A stretch of 64,000 bases of DNA from an uncultured Clostridia bacterium (lineage in GTDB: Bacteria; Bacillota; Clostridia; Oscillospirales; Ruminococcaceae), in assembly GCA_947627465.1 (NCBI GenBank), contig CANQWD010000013.1, forward strand, positions 1 to 64,000, given 5' to 3'. A program made the position numbers and the translations under genes. The notes beneath the pieces were generated by a model. It worked only from the letters and a program-made list of their open reading frames with translations. It was not told the DNA's origin and made no database searches. Shown here piece after piece: positions 47,182 to 56,718 of this stretch; within the stretch, counting starts at the first letter, position 1, and every line of letters starts with the position of its first letter.

Positions 47182-48029
47182 TGGAGCTTACGAATATCGG
47201 CACAATAAAGGAGCTGTTTGCGCGGCACGGTTTTTCGTTCTCAAAATCCTTGGGACAGAACTTTCTGATAAACCCGACGGTCTGCCCGAATATCGCGGAA
47301 CGTGGCGGCTGTGGGCCGGGCGTTTGCGCTCTGGAAATAGGCACGGGGGTCGGCGTTTTGACGCGGGAGCTTGCAAAGCGCTGCGACAAGGTAGTCGCCG
47401 TTGAGATAGACGAGCGCTTAAAGCCCATTCTCGCGGAAACTTTGGCTGATTTTGACAATGTCGAGGTGATCTTCGCGGACGTTATGGAAACAGACCTCTC
47501 GAGGCTCATCGCGGAAAAATTCGGCGGCAAGGACGCGGTAGTCTGCGCGAACCTTCCTTATTACATTACCTCGCCCGTCATTATGAAGGTGCTCGAAAGC
47601 CGCCTTAATATCAAGGCGATGACGGTCATGGTGCAAAAGGAAGCCGCGGAGCGCATTTGCGCGAAATGCGGCACACGGGAGTGCGGCGCGATAACCTACG
47701 CGGTAAACTATTACAGTGAACCGAAAACGCTGTTTCGTGTGGCTCGCGGAAGCTTTATGCCCTCGCCGAACGTTGACAGCGCGGTCATTCGATTGAACAT
47801 CAAAAACGAACGTTCACTTTCGCCGAACGAGGAAAAAACGCTGTTTCGGCTCGTTCGCGCGGGATTTTCACAGCGGCGCAAACAGCTTGTAAATCCGCTT
47901 TCGGCGGAGCTTCACGTTTCCAAAGCCGACATCTCGGAAATTCTGTCGAGCCTAAATTTAAAGCCCACGGCGCGCGCCGAGGAGTTATCGCTTGAGGACT
48001 ATATTAAAATCGCTAAAACAATCTTATAA
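47181..48029 (+). CDS. rsmA: 16S rRNA dimethyladenosine transferase
   Basis: FSKSLGQNFLINP, ALEIGTGVGVLTREL, CANLPYYITSPVIM. Confidence 0.95.
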   Translation: MELTNIGTIKELFARHGFSFSKSLGQNFLINPTVCPNIAERGGCGPGVCALEIGTGVGVLTRELAKRCDKVVAVEIDERLKPILAETLADFDNVEVIFADVMETDLSRLIAEKFGGKDAVVCANLPYYITSPVIMKVLESRLNIKAMTVMVQKEAAERICAKCGTRECGAITYAVNYYSEPKTLFRVARGSFMPSPNVDSAVIRLNIKNERSLSPNEEKTLFRLVRAGFSQRRKQLVNPLSAELHVSKADISEILSSLNLKPTARAEELSLEDYIKIAKTIL

Positions 48030-48040
48030 ATACAAAAAAA

Positions 48041-48061
48041 TCCCCCGCTTTTGGCGAGGGA
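48041..48061 (+). terminator. Terminator after rsmA
   Basis: TCCCCCGC ttttg GCGAGGGA. Confidence 0.55.
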
Positions 48062-48075
48062 TTATTAGTACTCTT

Positions 48076-48127
48076 AAATTTATGCCGACAGGATTTGTGC
48101 ACTTTGCTGTAGTGGGGAGTATAAATT
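48076..48127 (+). repeat. Solo arm of the foldback element family at 56824-57001
   Basis: tgccgacaggatttgtgcactttgctgtagtggggagtataaatt, near match to both arms at 56.8-57.0 kb. Confidence 0.7.
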
Positions 48128-48839
48128 ACTTATACATAAAGCAATTAAACACAAATTCGTTGTTCCAATAATTCTCCACAGCGGACTCGGAAAACTCGAT
48201 CTTCAAGCCGTGCTTTTTCGCGAAATCCTCAAAGAACGCCTTGCTGTAAAACAGCTTGTTAAGATCGGCGTATTTTTCGTCGTAGTTTTCTATCATCTTT
48301 CTGCGGTACGCGATAAAGTCGTCCTTTTTCTCTATGTTATGTACGTCGATAAGACCTATTGAGTAATTCGTTTTCGCGAACATCTTTTCAAGAACGCCCG
48401 CCGTATAGTCCGTATTGGGAAAGTAGGATATAACGCTGTTCGCCAAAATGCAGTCGTAAACGGGCTTCTCGGAAGCGTTTATCGCCTCGCCGCACGTGAT
48501 GTCGTCGGATTTGAGAACCTTTTGGGCAATGTCGATAAGAGCCTTGGAATAATCAATGCCGCCGCATTTAAAACCGTCGCGTTCAAAAAGCAACAGGTTC
48601 GCGCCGCTGCCGCACCCAAACTCGTAAACGGAACCGACGGGCTTGGGAGCGCCCTTTGAAAGTCTCTGCTTCACGTCCTCGTACTGACAAATCAGCGCCT
48701 TTTCCGACAACTCGCCGCCGCCAACGTCAAAGCCGTCGGCACGTTTAAGCTCCACAAAGAGCTTGTTGATATCCTCGGAGTTGAACGCCTCCTCGTTAAG
48801 CGAACGCTTTTCCCAAATGCTTTTCCAATTGTTTGCCAT
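48126..48839 (-). CDS. SAM-dependent methyltransferase
   Basis: VGSVYEFGCGSGANLLLFERDGFKCGGIDYS. Confidence 0.85.
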   Translation of the reverse strand: MANNWKSIWEKRSLNEEAFNSEDINKLFVELKRADGFDVGGGELSEKALICQYEDVKQRLSKGAPKPVGSVYEFGCGSGANLLLFERDGFKCGGIDYSKALIDIAQKVLKSDDITCGEAINASEKPVYDCILANSVISYFPNTDYTAGVLEKMFAKTNYSIGLIDVHNIEKKDDFIAYRRKMIENYDEKYADLNKLFYSKAFFEDFAKKHGLKIEFSESAVENYWNNEFVFNCFMYK

Positions 48840-48933
48840 AGTTTGCTTTCTCCTTTCACATGACCGAATCCTTTATTCCGTTCCCCGGCGGCGAAAGGAA
48901 ACAGTGATTTTCTGTAATGGGGATTGAAATCAA

Positions 48934-49188
48934 TTACTGCTCGTGGCTTTCGGACGCAGCTTTCTCGTCAACGTTAACGAGAATATCGTCGCCCTCAACT
49001 TCCTTGTTCTTGTTCTCGTCGATGTTGAGCTTTTCGGACAGCTTCTTTTTCGCCTTGCGGAAGTGAATTCCCACCGCCGCTCCGACAGCTATCGCAACGC
49101 CCGCGATAGCCTGAATGGTATAGGTCATAACGGACGGATCGATATAGCCCTTGTTTGTCAAAACTGCTTTTAAATTTAAGTTTTTCAT
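48934..49188 (-). CDS. Small single-TM protein, coupled to YidC-TagF fusion
   Basis: Start overlaps the fusion stop by 4 nt; TIQAIAGVAIAVGAAVGIHF then charged tail. Confidence 0.65.
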   Translation of the reverse strand: MKNLNLKAVLTNKGYIDPSVMTYTIQAIAGVAIAVGAAVGIHFRKAKKKLSEKLNIDENKNKEVEGDDILVNVDEKAASESHEQ

Positions 49189-51269
49189 TGTTTGCTTTCC
49201 TTTCTCTTTTTGATCTGATTCTGAACTGCTTCTATGATGTATTTGCCGCCGACCTCGGAACTGCTTCCGAGATTGTAAACACAGCGTTCTGTGAGCGCGG
49301 CGATTTTTTCATGGTACTTTTCGCGGTTTGCAAGCATTTCGCGAACTATCCCGTCAAGCTTGTCAAGCTCGTCGGTTTTTACTACCGTGCCCACTTCGTT
49401 TCTTATCCAAATGTTGATAGGCTCGGTGTCGATCTTCTTGTAATCGGGGTTCATGATCTTCATCGGAGTGTCGATAAAGATAACGGGCTTCTTGGTGGTG
49501 AACGCGTAGTCCTGACTTATCGACGACCAGTCGGTTATCAGGATATCCGCGTTGAATACGGTGTCGTTGCTTGAAAAGTCCGTTTGGATAGTGATGTTTT
49601 TGTCGTCCTTATACTGCTCTTTCAAATGCTCGAACTTTTCCGCGGCGTGACGAACGTGCTGCGGGTGCGGACGAACTATTACGTTATAGTCCTTGCCGCG
49701 CATACTTGCAAGCACCTCGTCAAGGCACAGGTCGATGATGTTGTCCTTTTGCCACGACGGTGCTATAAGAACGGTCTTTACCGCGTTTTCGGGGTGCGGG
49801 GTCGATTCGTATTCCGCTATCATATCGTCCAGCAGGCAATACCCGTATTTTATGAATTTCTGATCGTTAAGCTCATAGAGCTTCGCGATTTTTTCGCATT
49901 CCTCCAACTGATGAGGACCGCAAACGAAAACCGAATCGAACGCGTTCAGCGCGCGCGTTCTGAACGCCAAATTGTTGCTGTCCATTCCATGCGGAATGTA
50001 AACATACTCGATATCCTTGCGAATATAGCTGCGCTTGATGTGGTAAGTCTCGAGATCCGGCATAGTCATTGCCACAACATCCGCGTCCATTTTCATCATC
50101 AGCGTGATAAGGCGCTTTTCATCGATAAAGTACGCCTTTATGTGCTCGTTTTGCTTTTCAAGCTCGAAGATCTTGTCGTTGAAATCGCTTGTTATATAAT
50201 GTATGGTAATGTTGGTGTGCTTCAAAATATACTCGATAATGCCCTTGTAATATTTGTAAAAGCCGTTGCTCTCGGAGTAGAACACCAAATGTTTATTGAC
50301 TATGCCGAAAAACCGCTTATAGTCCGCTTTCGCCTTTTTCTTCGCCTCGGGCGGCAGCTCCTTGACGGACTTCATATTGTTAAGCTCGGAAAGCTCCTTG
50401 CGGGTCTTTTCAAGTTCTTCGTAATTGACGTGCTTCTTCGGGTTGATCGCGATATTCAGCAGCCACTGCTGCAAGATCGCGAGCAGATTGCTCGCCGTCC
50501 AGTAAAGACCTACGCCCGCGGGAACGGAAATTCCCAAAAACAGCGAAAGTCCGACGGAAAACGCCATCATACCGTACTTGTTAAGCTTGCTCTGCTCCGC
50601 TTGGAGCACGTTTATCGAGTTCTGAGCCACGCACAGCAGCCACGCGGAGAAGCCCGCGATTATCGGAACAAGCCACGCTATACCGCCCGTTGTAGCCGCG
50701 ACCCAGCCGAGGTCAAATCCAAAGAAGCTCATTTTAAAGCTCTTGATGCTGCTTATCGTTTCGCTCGGCTCGTTCGTTATAGCTGCGGTGTATTTGTCGA
50801 TAAATCTGTCGTTTTGAATATCCTCGACTACCGCTATCTCAAGGCTTGACGAGCCTTTATCCAGCTTCTCATTATTATCCAGCGCCACCTGAACCATTGC
50901 CGAAACGCTGTCGTTCGGGGTCTTGGTAATATAAGTAAGCGGGTGATTTATAACGTCCACCACGCCGATAAGAAGTACTATCTGTATCAGCATTGGTATA
51001 AGCGACGCGAACGCGCTGTATTTTTCCTTTTTATACAGCTTTGACTGTTCGTCCGCTATCGTATCCTTATCGCCGAAGTGGTCTATTTTTATCTTGTTTA
51101 TCGCCGGCTGCATTTTCACCATCTTTATAGAGTTTTTCTGCACCCAGATCGACACGGGCAACAATATTATTTTGCTGAAAAGCGTAAACAGTACTATTGC
51201 CCACCCGTAATTTCCTATTATCTGATAGCACCAGTTCATTACGGGGCCCAATATTTTTCCCAAAAACAT
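49185..51269 (-). CDS. YidC/Oxa1-like insertase fused to CDP-glycerol:glycerophosphotransferase (TagB/TagF-like) domain
   Basis: N-term WAIVLFTLFSKIILLPVSIWVQKNSIKMVKMQPAINKI; C-term IPHGMDSN...VRPHPQH...DILITDWSSISQDYAFTTKKPVIFIDTP. Confidence 0.9.
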   Translation of the reverse strand: MFLGKILGPVMNWCYQIIGNYGWAIVLFTLFSKIILLPVSIWVQKNSIKMVKMQPAINKIKIDHFGDKDTIADEQSKLYKKEKYSAFASLIPMLIQIVLLIGVVDVINHPLTYITKTPNDSVSAMVQVALDNNEKLDKGSSSLEIAVVEDIQNDRFIDKYTAAITNEPSETISSIKSFKMSFFGFDLGWVAATTGGIAWLVPIIAGFSAWLLCVAQNSINVLQAEQSKLNKYGMMAFSVGLSLFLGISVPAGVGLYWTASNLLAILQQWLLNIAINPKKHVNYEELEKTRKELSELNNMKSVKELPPEAKKKAKADYKRFFGIVNKHLVFYSESNGFYKYYKGIIEYILKHTNITIHYITSDFNDKIFELEKQNEHIKAYFIDEKRLITLMMKMDADVVAMTMPDLETYHIKRSYIRKDIEYVYIPHGMDSNNLAFRTRALNAFDSVFVCGPHQLEECEKIAKLYELNDQKFIKYGYCLLDDMIAEYESTPHPENAVKTVLIAPSWQKDNIIDLCLDEVLASMRGKDYNVIVRPHPQHVRHAAEKFEHLKEQYKDDKNITIQTDFSSNDTVFNADILITDWSSISQDYAFTTKKPVIFIDTPMKIMNPDYKKIDTEPINIWIRNEVGTVVKTDELDKLDGIVREMLANREKYHEKIAALTERCVYNLGSSSEVGGKYIIEAVQNQIKKRKESKQ

Positions 51270-51280
51270 ATTCGCTCCTT

Positions 51281-51476
51281 ATTTAAAATCGCTACATTTA
51301 AAATCGCTACGCACCGTGCAAAAAATCTTTGATTTTTTGCACTAGCCTTGCCAAGTCGTCATATCTTCGCTTCGCTTTTTATTTAAAATCGCTACGCACC
51401 GTGCAAAAAACTTCGTTTTTTGCACTAGCCTTGCCAAGTCGTCATATCTTCGCTTCGCTTCGATATGACAACTTGG
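51281..51476. repeat. Tandem ~85-bp repeats with internal hairpins
   Basis: Unit atttaaaatcgctacgcaccgtgcaaaaaa...tgcactagccttgccaagtcgtcatatcttcgcttcgctt at 51296 and 51381; partial at 51281. Confidence 0.85.
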
Positions 51477-51525
51477 CGGCTTGCTCCGCTTTTAATGTGA
51501 CTTGCGGCAGCTTGGCTTTTTTAGA

Positions 51526-53208
51526 TCACTTTAAATCATATTCATTACCTGTTTTCTTAAACTTTTGCCACTCCCAAGCCTTGTCCGTCACCACGTATTC
51601 CTCTATATGGTTTTCTAGGCGGAAATTTCTGTACCACATAAAGTACCGCTCACGCTTGTCGGGAATATCCGCGACAGCTTCTTCCGCCGAATTGTCGTCC
51701 AAAAGCTTTGTGTAAATATCCATAAGATCAAGATAGGACAGCGGCTTTTCGGAAACAGCGAACTCATGGTGCTCGTCCGCGCCCTTTACAAGGAACATCG
51801 GATTTCCTCTGACAAGCATGTCGTTGGCTTCGTTCAAATTCGTGTTGCCGTGATCCGCCATTATTATTATCACGGTGTTGTCGTAGGTTCCGTTCGCTTT
51901 CAGGCGCTCTATATATGCGTTTATCATCGTGATAGTGGCTTCGATCTTCGTTTCGTAATCGGTATAGCCGTCGACTATGTTCAAATTTTTATCGTACTGA
52001 AACGGGATATGTGCGCCCTCGGTGTGAACAAATTTAAACGTCTTGCCGCTTTGCTTCTTTAAATTCGGCACGTTCGTCGTCATTTTGTAAACCGTGCGGT
52101 TATCCCAGATGTACTTGTCCACCAAGCCGTTGAAATCCATTGTTTCGATTTTTGAATAGCGTTTCCAAGCGTAAGGAAGGTACTTGAACTTTACGTACTT
52201 CATTTCTTCCCGGAAGAACGTTTTGATCGGCAGACGGTAATTTTTGTAATCCGCGCTGTTGCTTATATTAACGTTCTTGTCTCCGTACCAGATAAGCTCC
52301 GCGTCGTAGAGACTGATGTCATAACCGCGCTCGTCAAGCTCCTTAAAAAACGGAGAGTTGCTGTAAGCCTCCGACGAAAACTGCTCAAACGCCTTTTCGT
52401 TCTTGTTCAATGCGCCGCCCAAAACCAACGGGATAGTGTCGCGCGTACAAGGGTAGCAGCCCAAGGTGTCGGGGAAGTATGTGAAATCCTCAAAAACCTC
52501 TTTGTATTCGGGATTGTCGTTCAAAACATTGCCAAATTCCGTAGAACCCACCGCGTCAGCCAAAAAGATGACGAAGTTTTTGTCCTCGGAGATCGTATTG
52601 AAACCGACGTTTGTCGTAATTACGCTGTCCTTGCGCTTAAAAGCGTCCCAACTTATCATTTCGGTCACAAGCGACACCGTGAGCATTATAAAAAGCACAA
52701 CGGACACGCCCGCAACGTATTTCAGCGCGCTTTGCACGCCGAGCTTTACCAACATAAATACCGCCGCGCCGCCGAGAGCCAGCCAGACGATAAACGTAAT
52801 AATGTCGTTCTTGCCGAAGCTGTTCCACTCTATCACGGAGCCGTCCAGCGCGGGCAAGCTCCCCGCGAGCAGGTTGCCTTGCAAATATGCCGCGAAAAAC
52901 ACAAAAAACAACGCGATAGAGATCAATCTGTAAGCGGTAGGCTCTTTTTCCTTTACTATCGCTTTATTTATAAGGAACGCCGCCGTAAGTATGATAGCGC
53001 CGCCGAAAAAGAAGGCCGCAAAAGCCGCGAGCATTGGCGGCGTCATCAGGCGAAGATCGAACCAAAAATCAAGCTTGTTTGTGCTGTACATAAGCAGCGG
53101 CTCGTAAACGAAAAGCATAAAGCAAAACACAAACGTTATTATATAAGACGGCAAAAGCTGTTTCATTGCTGTTTTAAATTTTGAAGAATGTTGTTTTGAA
53201 GCGTCCAT
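51526..53208 (-). CDS. LtaS/sulfatase-superfamily membrane protein, paralog B
   Basis: N-terminal TMs; FVIFLADAVGSTEF, CTRDTIPLVLGG, VIIIMADHGNTN. Confidence 0.85.
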   Translation of the reverse strand: MDASKQHSSKFKTAMKQLLPSYIITFVFCFMLFVYEPLLMYSTNKLDFWFDLRLMTPPMLAAFAAFFFGGAIILTAAFLINKAIVKEKEPTAYRLISIALFFVFFAAYLQGNLLAGSLPALDGSVIEWNSFGKNDIITFIVWLALGGAAVFMLVKLGVQSALKYVAGVSVVLFIMLTVSLVTEMISWDAFKRKDSVITTNVGFNTISEDKNFVIFLADAVGSTEFGNVLNDNPEYKEVFEDFTYFPDTLGCYPCTRDTIPLVLGGALNKNEKAFEQFSSEAYSNSPFFKELDERGYDISLYDAELIWYGDKNVNISNSADYKNYRLPIKTFFREEMKYVKFKYLPYAWKRYSKIETMDFNGLVDKYIWDNRTVYKMTTNVPNLKKQSGKTFKFVHTEGAHIPFQYDKNLNIVDGYTDYETKIEATITMINAYIERLKANGTYDNTVIIIMADHGNTNLNEANDMLVRGNPMFLVKGADEHHEFAVSEKPLSYLDLMDIYTKLLDDNSAEEAVADIPDKRERYFMWYRNFRLENHIEEYVVTDKAWEWQKFKKTGNEYDLK

Positions 53209-53363
53209 TAAAACTCCTTTGTAATCAAAGCATCCGTAAAAGGATATATACCAATACTTTTTTATTATATCACACAAACCGCTCCGTGTCAACGGTTTTA
53301 GCACTTTATATAAAATAACCGTGTGAAATTGTGCATTTTCAACAACACAATGTCGCGCAGAAT

Positions 53364-55043
53364 TTAGTTTTTAGGCAAATCGAAAACGTTTCCCGTTTCA
53401 TGAAATTTATCCCATTCGGTGGCTTTTCCGTCAGTTTGGTATTCCACCATATGCTCCTCCTTGTATATCTCGTACCAGATAACCGTTCTTGTGCGCGGAA
53501 ATTCCGCGTCGGTAAACAGCTCGGAGCTTTGTTTTCCGTCGAGCAGGTCGTTGTAAGCCCCGGGCAGATCAAGGTAGGAAACGGGCTTGTCGGAGTATTC
53601 AAGATCGTGCTTCTCCCCCGCTCCCTTTATCAGCAATATCGGATTGAAACGCGAGAGGATATAGTTTTCGGGCTTGTTTTTAGCGGGCTGATAACCGTGA
53701 TCCGCCATGATCACTATAACGGAATTGTCGTATACGCCGTTTGCTTTCAGGCGCTCGATAAACGCCGCAATGAGCTTGGCGGTCGCCGTGGTTTTCTGGG
53801 CGTATGTGCCTTGCTCTATCCTGTTCATGTTTTCGTCCATATCGAGCGGAACGTGAGCGCCCTCCGCGTGAATAAATCGGAACTGCGCACCCGAGCTTAC
53901 GTCAAGCGACGGCAGATTTTTGAACTCCTTATAAAGAACGTCGTTGCCCCAATTGAACTGATCTATGCAGCGTCCGAAATCCATTCTCTCAATGCCCGAA
54001 TATTTTTTGAACGCGTAAGGAAGATATTTGAACCACACATACCGCATTTCGTTTTCAAAATACTCGCCGAACTTAAGACTTACGTTATTGGAGCCGGGGT
54101 TGTTTTTGATGTCGAAGTCCTTTTCTCCGTACCAGTCGAACTCGCTGTCGTAAAGGTACAGGTCGTAATCGCGCTCGTCAAGGGCTTTGAAGAGCGTCGA
54201 ATCGTTAAGCGCCCGCTCGGAATACTCGCCGAAGCCCTCGTCGTTTTTGTTGAGATGTCCCGACAGCACGAACGGCACCGAATCGCGCGTATACGCGTAA
54301 GTTGAAAGCGTATCGGTATAGTAAGTGAAATCGTCGAACGCGTGGCTGAACTGCTCCTGATTTGATATGACCTCGGTAAATTCGGTCGCGCTTTGCGAAT
54401 CCACCATAAATATGAAGAAGTTCTTGTCTTTGGAAGCGCCGTTAAAGTTTTCCGTGGTGGAGATCAGGTTGTTTTTGTTTTTAAAGAGATCTTTCTGCAC
54501 CGCAGTCGTTACAAGCGACACCGTCAGCATTACAAAGACGGCGAGAGACACGCACGCCGCAAAATTGACAAATTTCTTTAAGCCGCCTTTCACACAGAAA
54601 AACACCGCAGCTGCCGTCAGAATAACAAGTATCGCGAGCGTTATCAGGTTGTCCGAGGTGTGCGCGCCCCAATCGATGAACGAGCCGTCCAGCGCTGGGA
54701 GATGACCCGCAAGCACGTTTCCCTGAACATACAGCAGCGCAAAGGCAACGAAAACCACCGTTACAGTCAGTCTGTAAATTCTCGCGTCCTTTACGCGGCG
54801 CGTAAGGAAAAACAGCCCCGTGAAAACCGCCGCCGCGCCGAAGAAGAATATCGCGAAGATCTTCAAGGTCGGCGCCGCCATAATCCCGAAATCGAACCAA
54901 AAATCATCCTTGTTTGTGCCGTACATCATCAGCGGCTCGTATATGAACAGCATGTAGCAGCACACAAACGAAATTATCCAGCCCGGCGCGAGCTGCTTCA
55001 CCACTTCTTTCGCGCCGCCTTGTTTTACCGAATTATCAGCCAT
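53364..55043 (-). CDS. LtaS/sulfatase-superfamily membrane protein, paralog A
   Basis: FFIFMVDSQSATEF, YTRDSVPFVLSG, VIVIMADHGYQP; same architecture as paralog B. Confidence 0.85.
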   Translation of the reverse strand: MADNSVKQGGAKEVVKQLAPGWIISFVCCYMLFIYEPLMMYGTNKDDFWFDFGIMAAPTLKIFAIFFFGAAAVFTGLFFLTRRVKDARIYRLTVTVVFVAFALLYVQGNVLAGHLPALDGSFIDWGAHTSDNLITLAILVILTAAAVFFCVKGGLKKFVNFAACVSLAVFVMLTVSLVTTAVQKDLFKNKNNLISTTENFNGASKDKNFFIFMVDSQSATEFTEVISNQEQFSHAFDDFTYYTDTLSTYAYTRDSVPFVLSGHLNKNDEGFGEYSERALNDSTLFKALDERDYDLYLYDSEFDWYGEKDFDIKNNPGSNNVSLKFGEYFENEMRYVWFKYLPYAFKKYSGIERMDFGRCIDQFNWGNDVLYKEFKNLPSLDVSSGAQFRFIHAEGAHVPLDMDENMNRIEQGTYAQKTTATAKLIAAFIERLKANGVYDNSVIVIMADHGYQPAKNKPENYILSRFNPILLIKGAGEKHDLEYSDKPVSYLDLPGAYNDLLDGKQSSELFTDAEFPRTRTVIWYEIYKEEHMVEYQTDGKATEWDKFHETGNVFDLPKN

Positions 55044-55363
55044 AAATATGCTCCTTTGTAGTGTTAAAAAATACACAAATGAATTACTGCCGCGGCGATT
55101 CGATGCAAGTTTTATTTATGTTATCTATATTATATCACACGGTACTATGTAATGCAATATACATATTCGCCAAACGGTTTGAGAAATTTTGCGATCAATT
55201 TGTCGGTTTTCACAATGTTCTTTAACCTTTCCAAATTATACGCCGCGGCAGACCCGTACAAAAACCGCCACACGGAATTTTTACGGCGCTTCCTTAAAAA
55301 GGAAAAGACCCGCCCGCAAAAGGAAAAAGAGCCGCCCTCGGGCAGCTCCGAAAATATTGCTTA

Positions 55364-55552
55364 TCAACCGGCTCTCTGAACCAGACCCGAACGCAAGCAG
55401 CGTGAGCAAACATTAACTCTGCAAGGAGTTCCGTTTACGATAGCCTTTACTTTCTTTACATTGGGTTTGAATGTTCTGTTGGAGCGTCTGTGAGAGTGCG
55501 ATACCTTAATACCGAATGTTACACCCTTTCCGCAAATTTCACATTTTGCCAT
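55364..55552 (-). CDS. rpmB: 50S ribosomal protein L28
   Basis: MAKCEICGKGVTFGIKVSHSHRRSNRTFKPNVKKV. Confidence 0.95.
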   Translation of the reverse strand: MAKCEICGKGVTFGIKVSHSHRRSNRTFKPNVKKVKAIVNGTPCRVNVCSRCLRSGLVQRAG

Positions 55553-55670
55553 ATATAACACCGTCCTTCCGAATGAATATTTTATCAGTAACAAAGTGTA
55601 TTATAACATAATTCGCCGCAAATTGCAAGCGTTTTTTTCAAATCGCTCAAACTTTGTTGATTTTGCACAA

Positions 55671-56669
55671 TCAAAGCACGACAAATCCGACCTTTTTCTG
55701 TACCTTTTGCAGAGTTTTACGGCTGACCTTGAACGCCTTTTCCGCACCTTTTTTCATGCAGTCCTCGATATACCCCTTATCGGCGGCGATACGCTTGTAT
55801 TCCTCCTGCATTGGAGCGAGCTTGTCCGCGACGGCTTCTCCGACGGCAAGCTTGAAATCTCCGTAGCCCTTGCCCTTGAACTCCGCTTCGATATCCTCAA
55901 ACGACTTGTCGGTCACCGCGCCGTAAATAGACATCAAGTTGATTATGCCGTCCTTGCCCTCTCTCGCGCAGACCTCGGTCTCGCTGTCGGTGACGGCACG
56001 TTTGAACTTGCGGATTATCGTATCGCGGTCGTCCAAAACCCACACGGAAGCGTTCGGGTTTTCGTCCGACTTGCTCATCTTCTTGGTCGGGTCTTGCAGC
56101 GACATCACCTTTGCGGTCGCCTTTGTCACGTAACCCTCGGGCATTGTAAGCACGTCGCCGTAAATGCCGTTGAAGCGCTGGCAGATGTTCCGCGCAAGCT
56201 CCAAATGCTGCATTTGGTCTTGTCCCACGGGAACGAGATCGGCTTGATAAAGCAGAATATCCGCCGCCATAAGCACGGGATATGTAAACAAGCCCGCGTT
56301 GATGTTTTCGGGGTGCTTGGCGGATTTGTCCTTGAACTGCGTCATTCTCGACAGCTCGCCGAACTGCGTGTAGCAGCTTAAGATCCACGAAAGCTCTGCG
56401 TGGTGAGGATTATGCCCCTGCACGAAAAGCGTGGACTTTTCGGGGTCTAAGCCCATAGCGATAAGCAGTGCGTAACTCTCCTTGATCTGCGCGCGCAGTT
56501 TTACGGGGTCTTGGCGCACGGTTATCGAGTGGAGGTCGGCTATGCCGTATGTGCAGTCGAACTCCTCCTGCATTTTTATCCAATTCTGCATTGCACCGAG
56601 GTAATTTCCCAAATGCGGGGTGTTTGTCGGCTGGATTAAACTCAAAATCTTTTTCTTCTGTTCTTCCAT
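55671..56669 (-). CDS. trpS: Tryptophanyl-tRNA synthetase
   Basis: SLIQPTNTPHLGNYLGAMQNW; KMSKSDENP. Confidence 0.95.
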   Translation of the reverse strand: MEEQKKKILSLIQPTNTPHLGNYLGAMQNWIKMQEEFDCTYGIADLHSITVRQDPVKLRAQIKESYALLIAMGLDPEKSTLFVQGHNPHHAELSWILSCYTQFGELSRMTQFKDKSAKHPENINAGLFTYPVLMAADILLYQADLVPVGQDQMQHLELARNICQRFNGIYGDVLTMPEGYVTKATAKVMSLQDPTKKMSKSDENPNASVWVLDDRDTIIRKFKRAVTDSETEVCAREGKDGIINLMSIYGAVTDKSFEDIEAEFKGKGYGDFKLAVGEAVADKLAPMQEEYKRIAADKGYIEDCMKKGAEKAFKVSRKTLQKVQKKVGFVVL

Positions 56670-56718
56670 AATTTACCCTTTCAATATTTTCACAATGTAT
56701 TTTTTCATAAACACTCTC

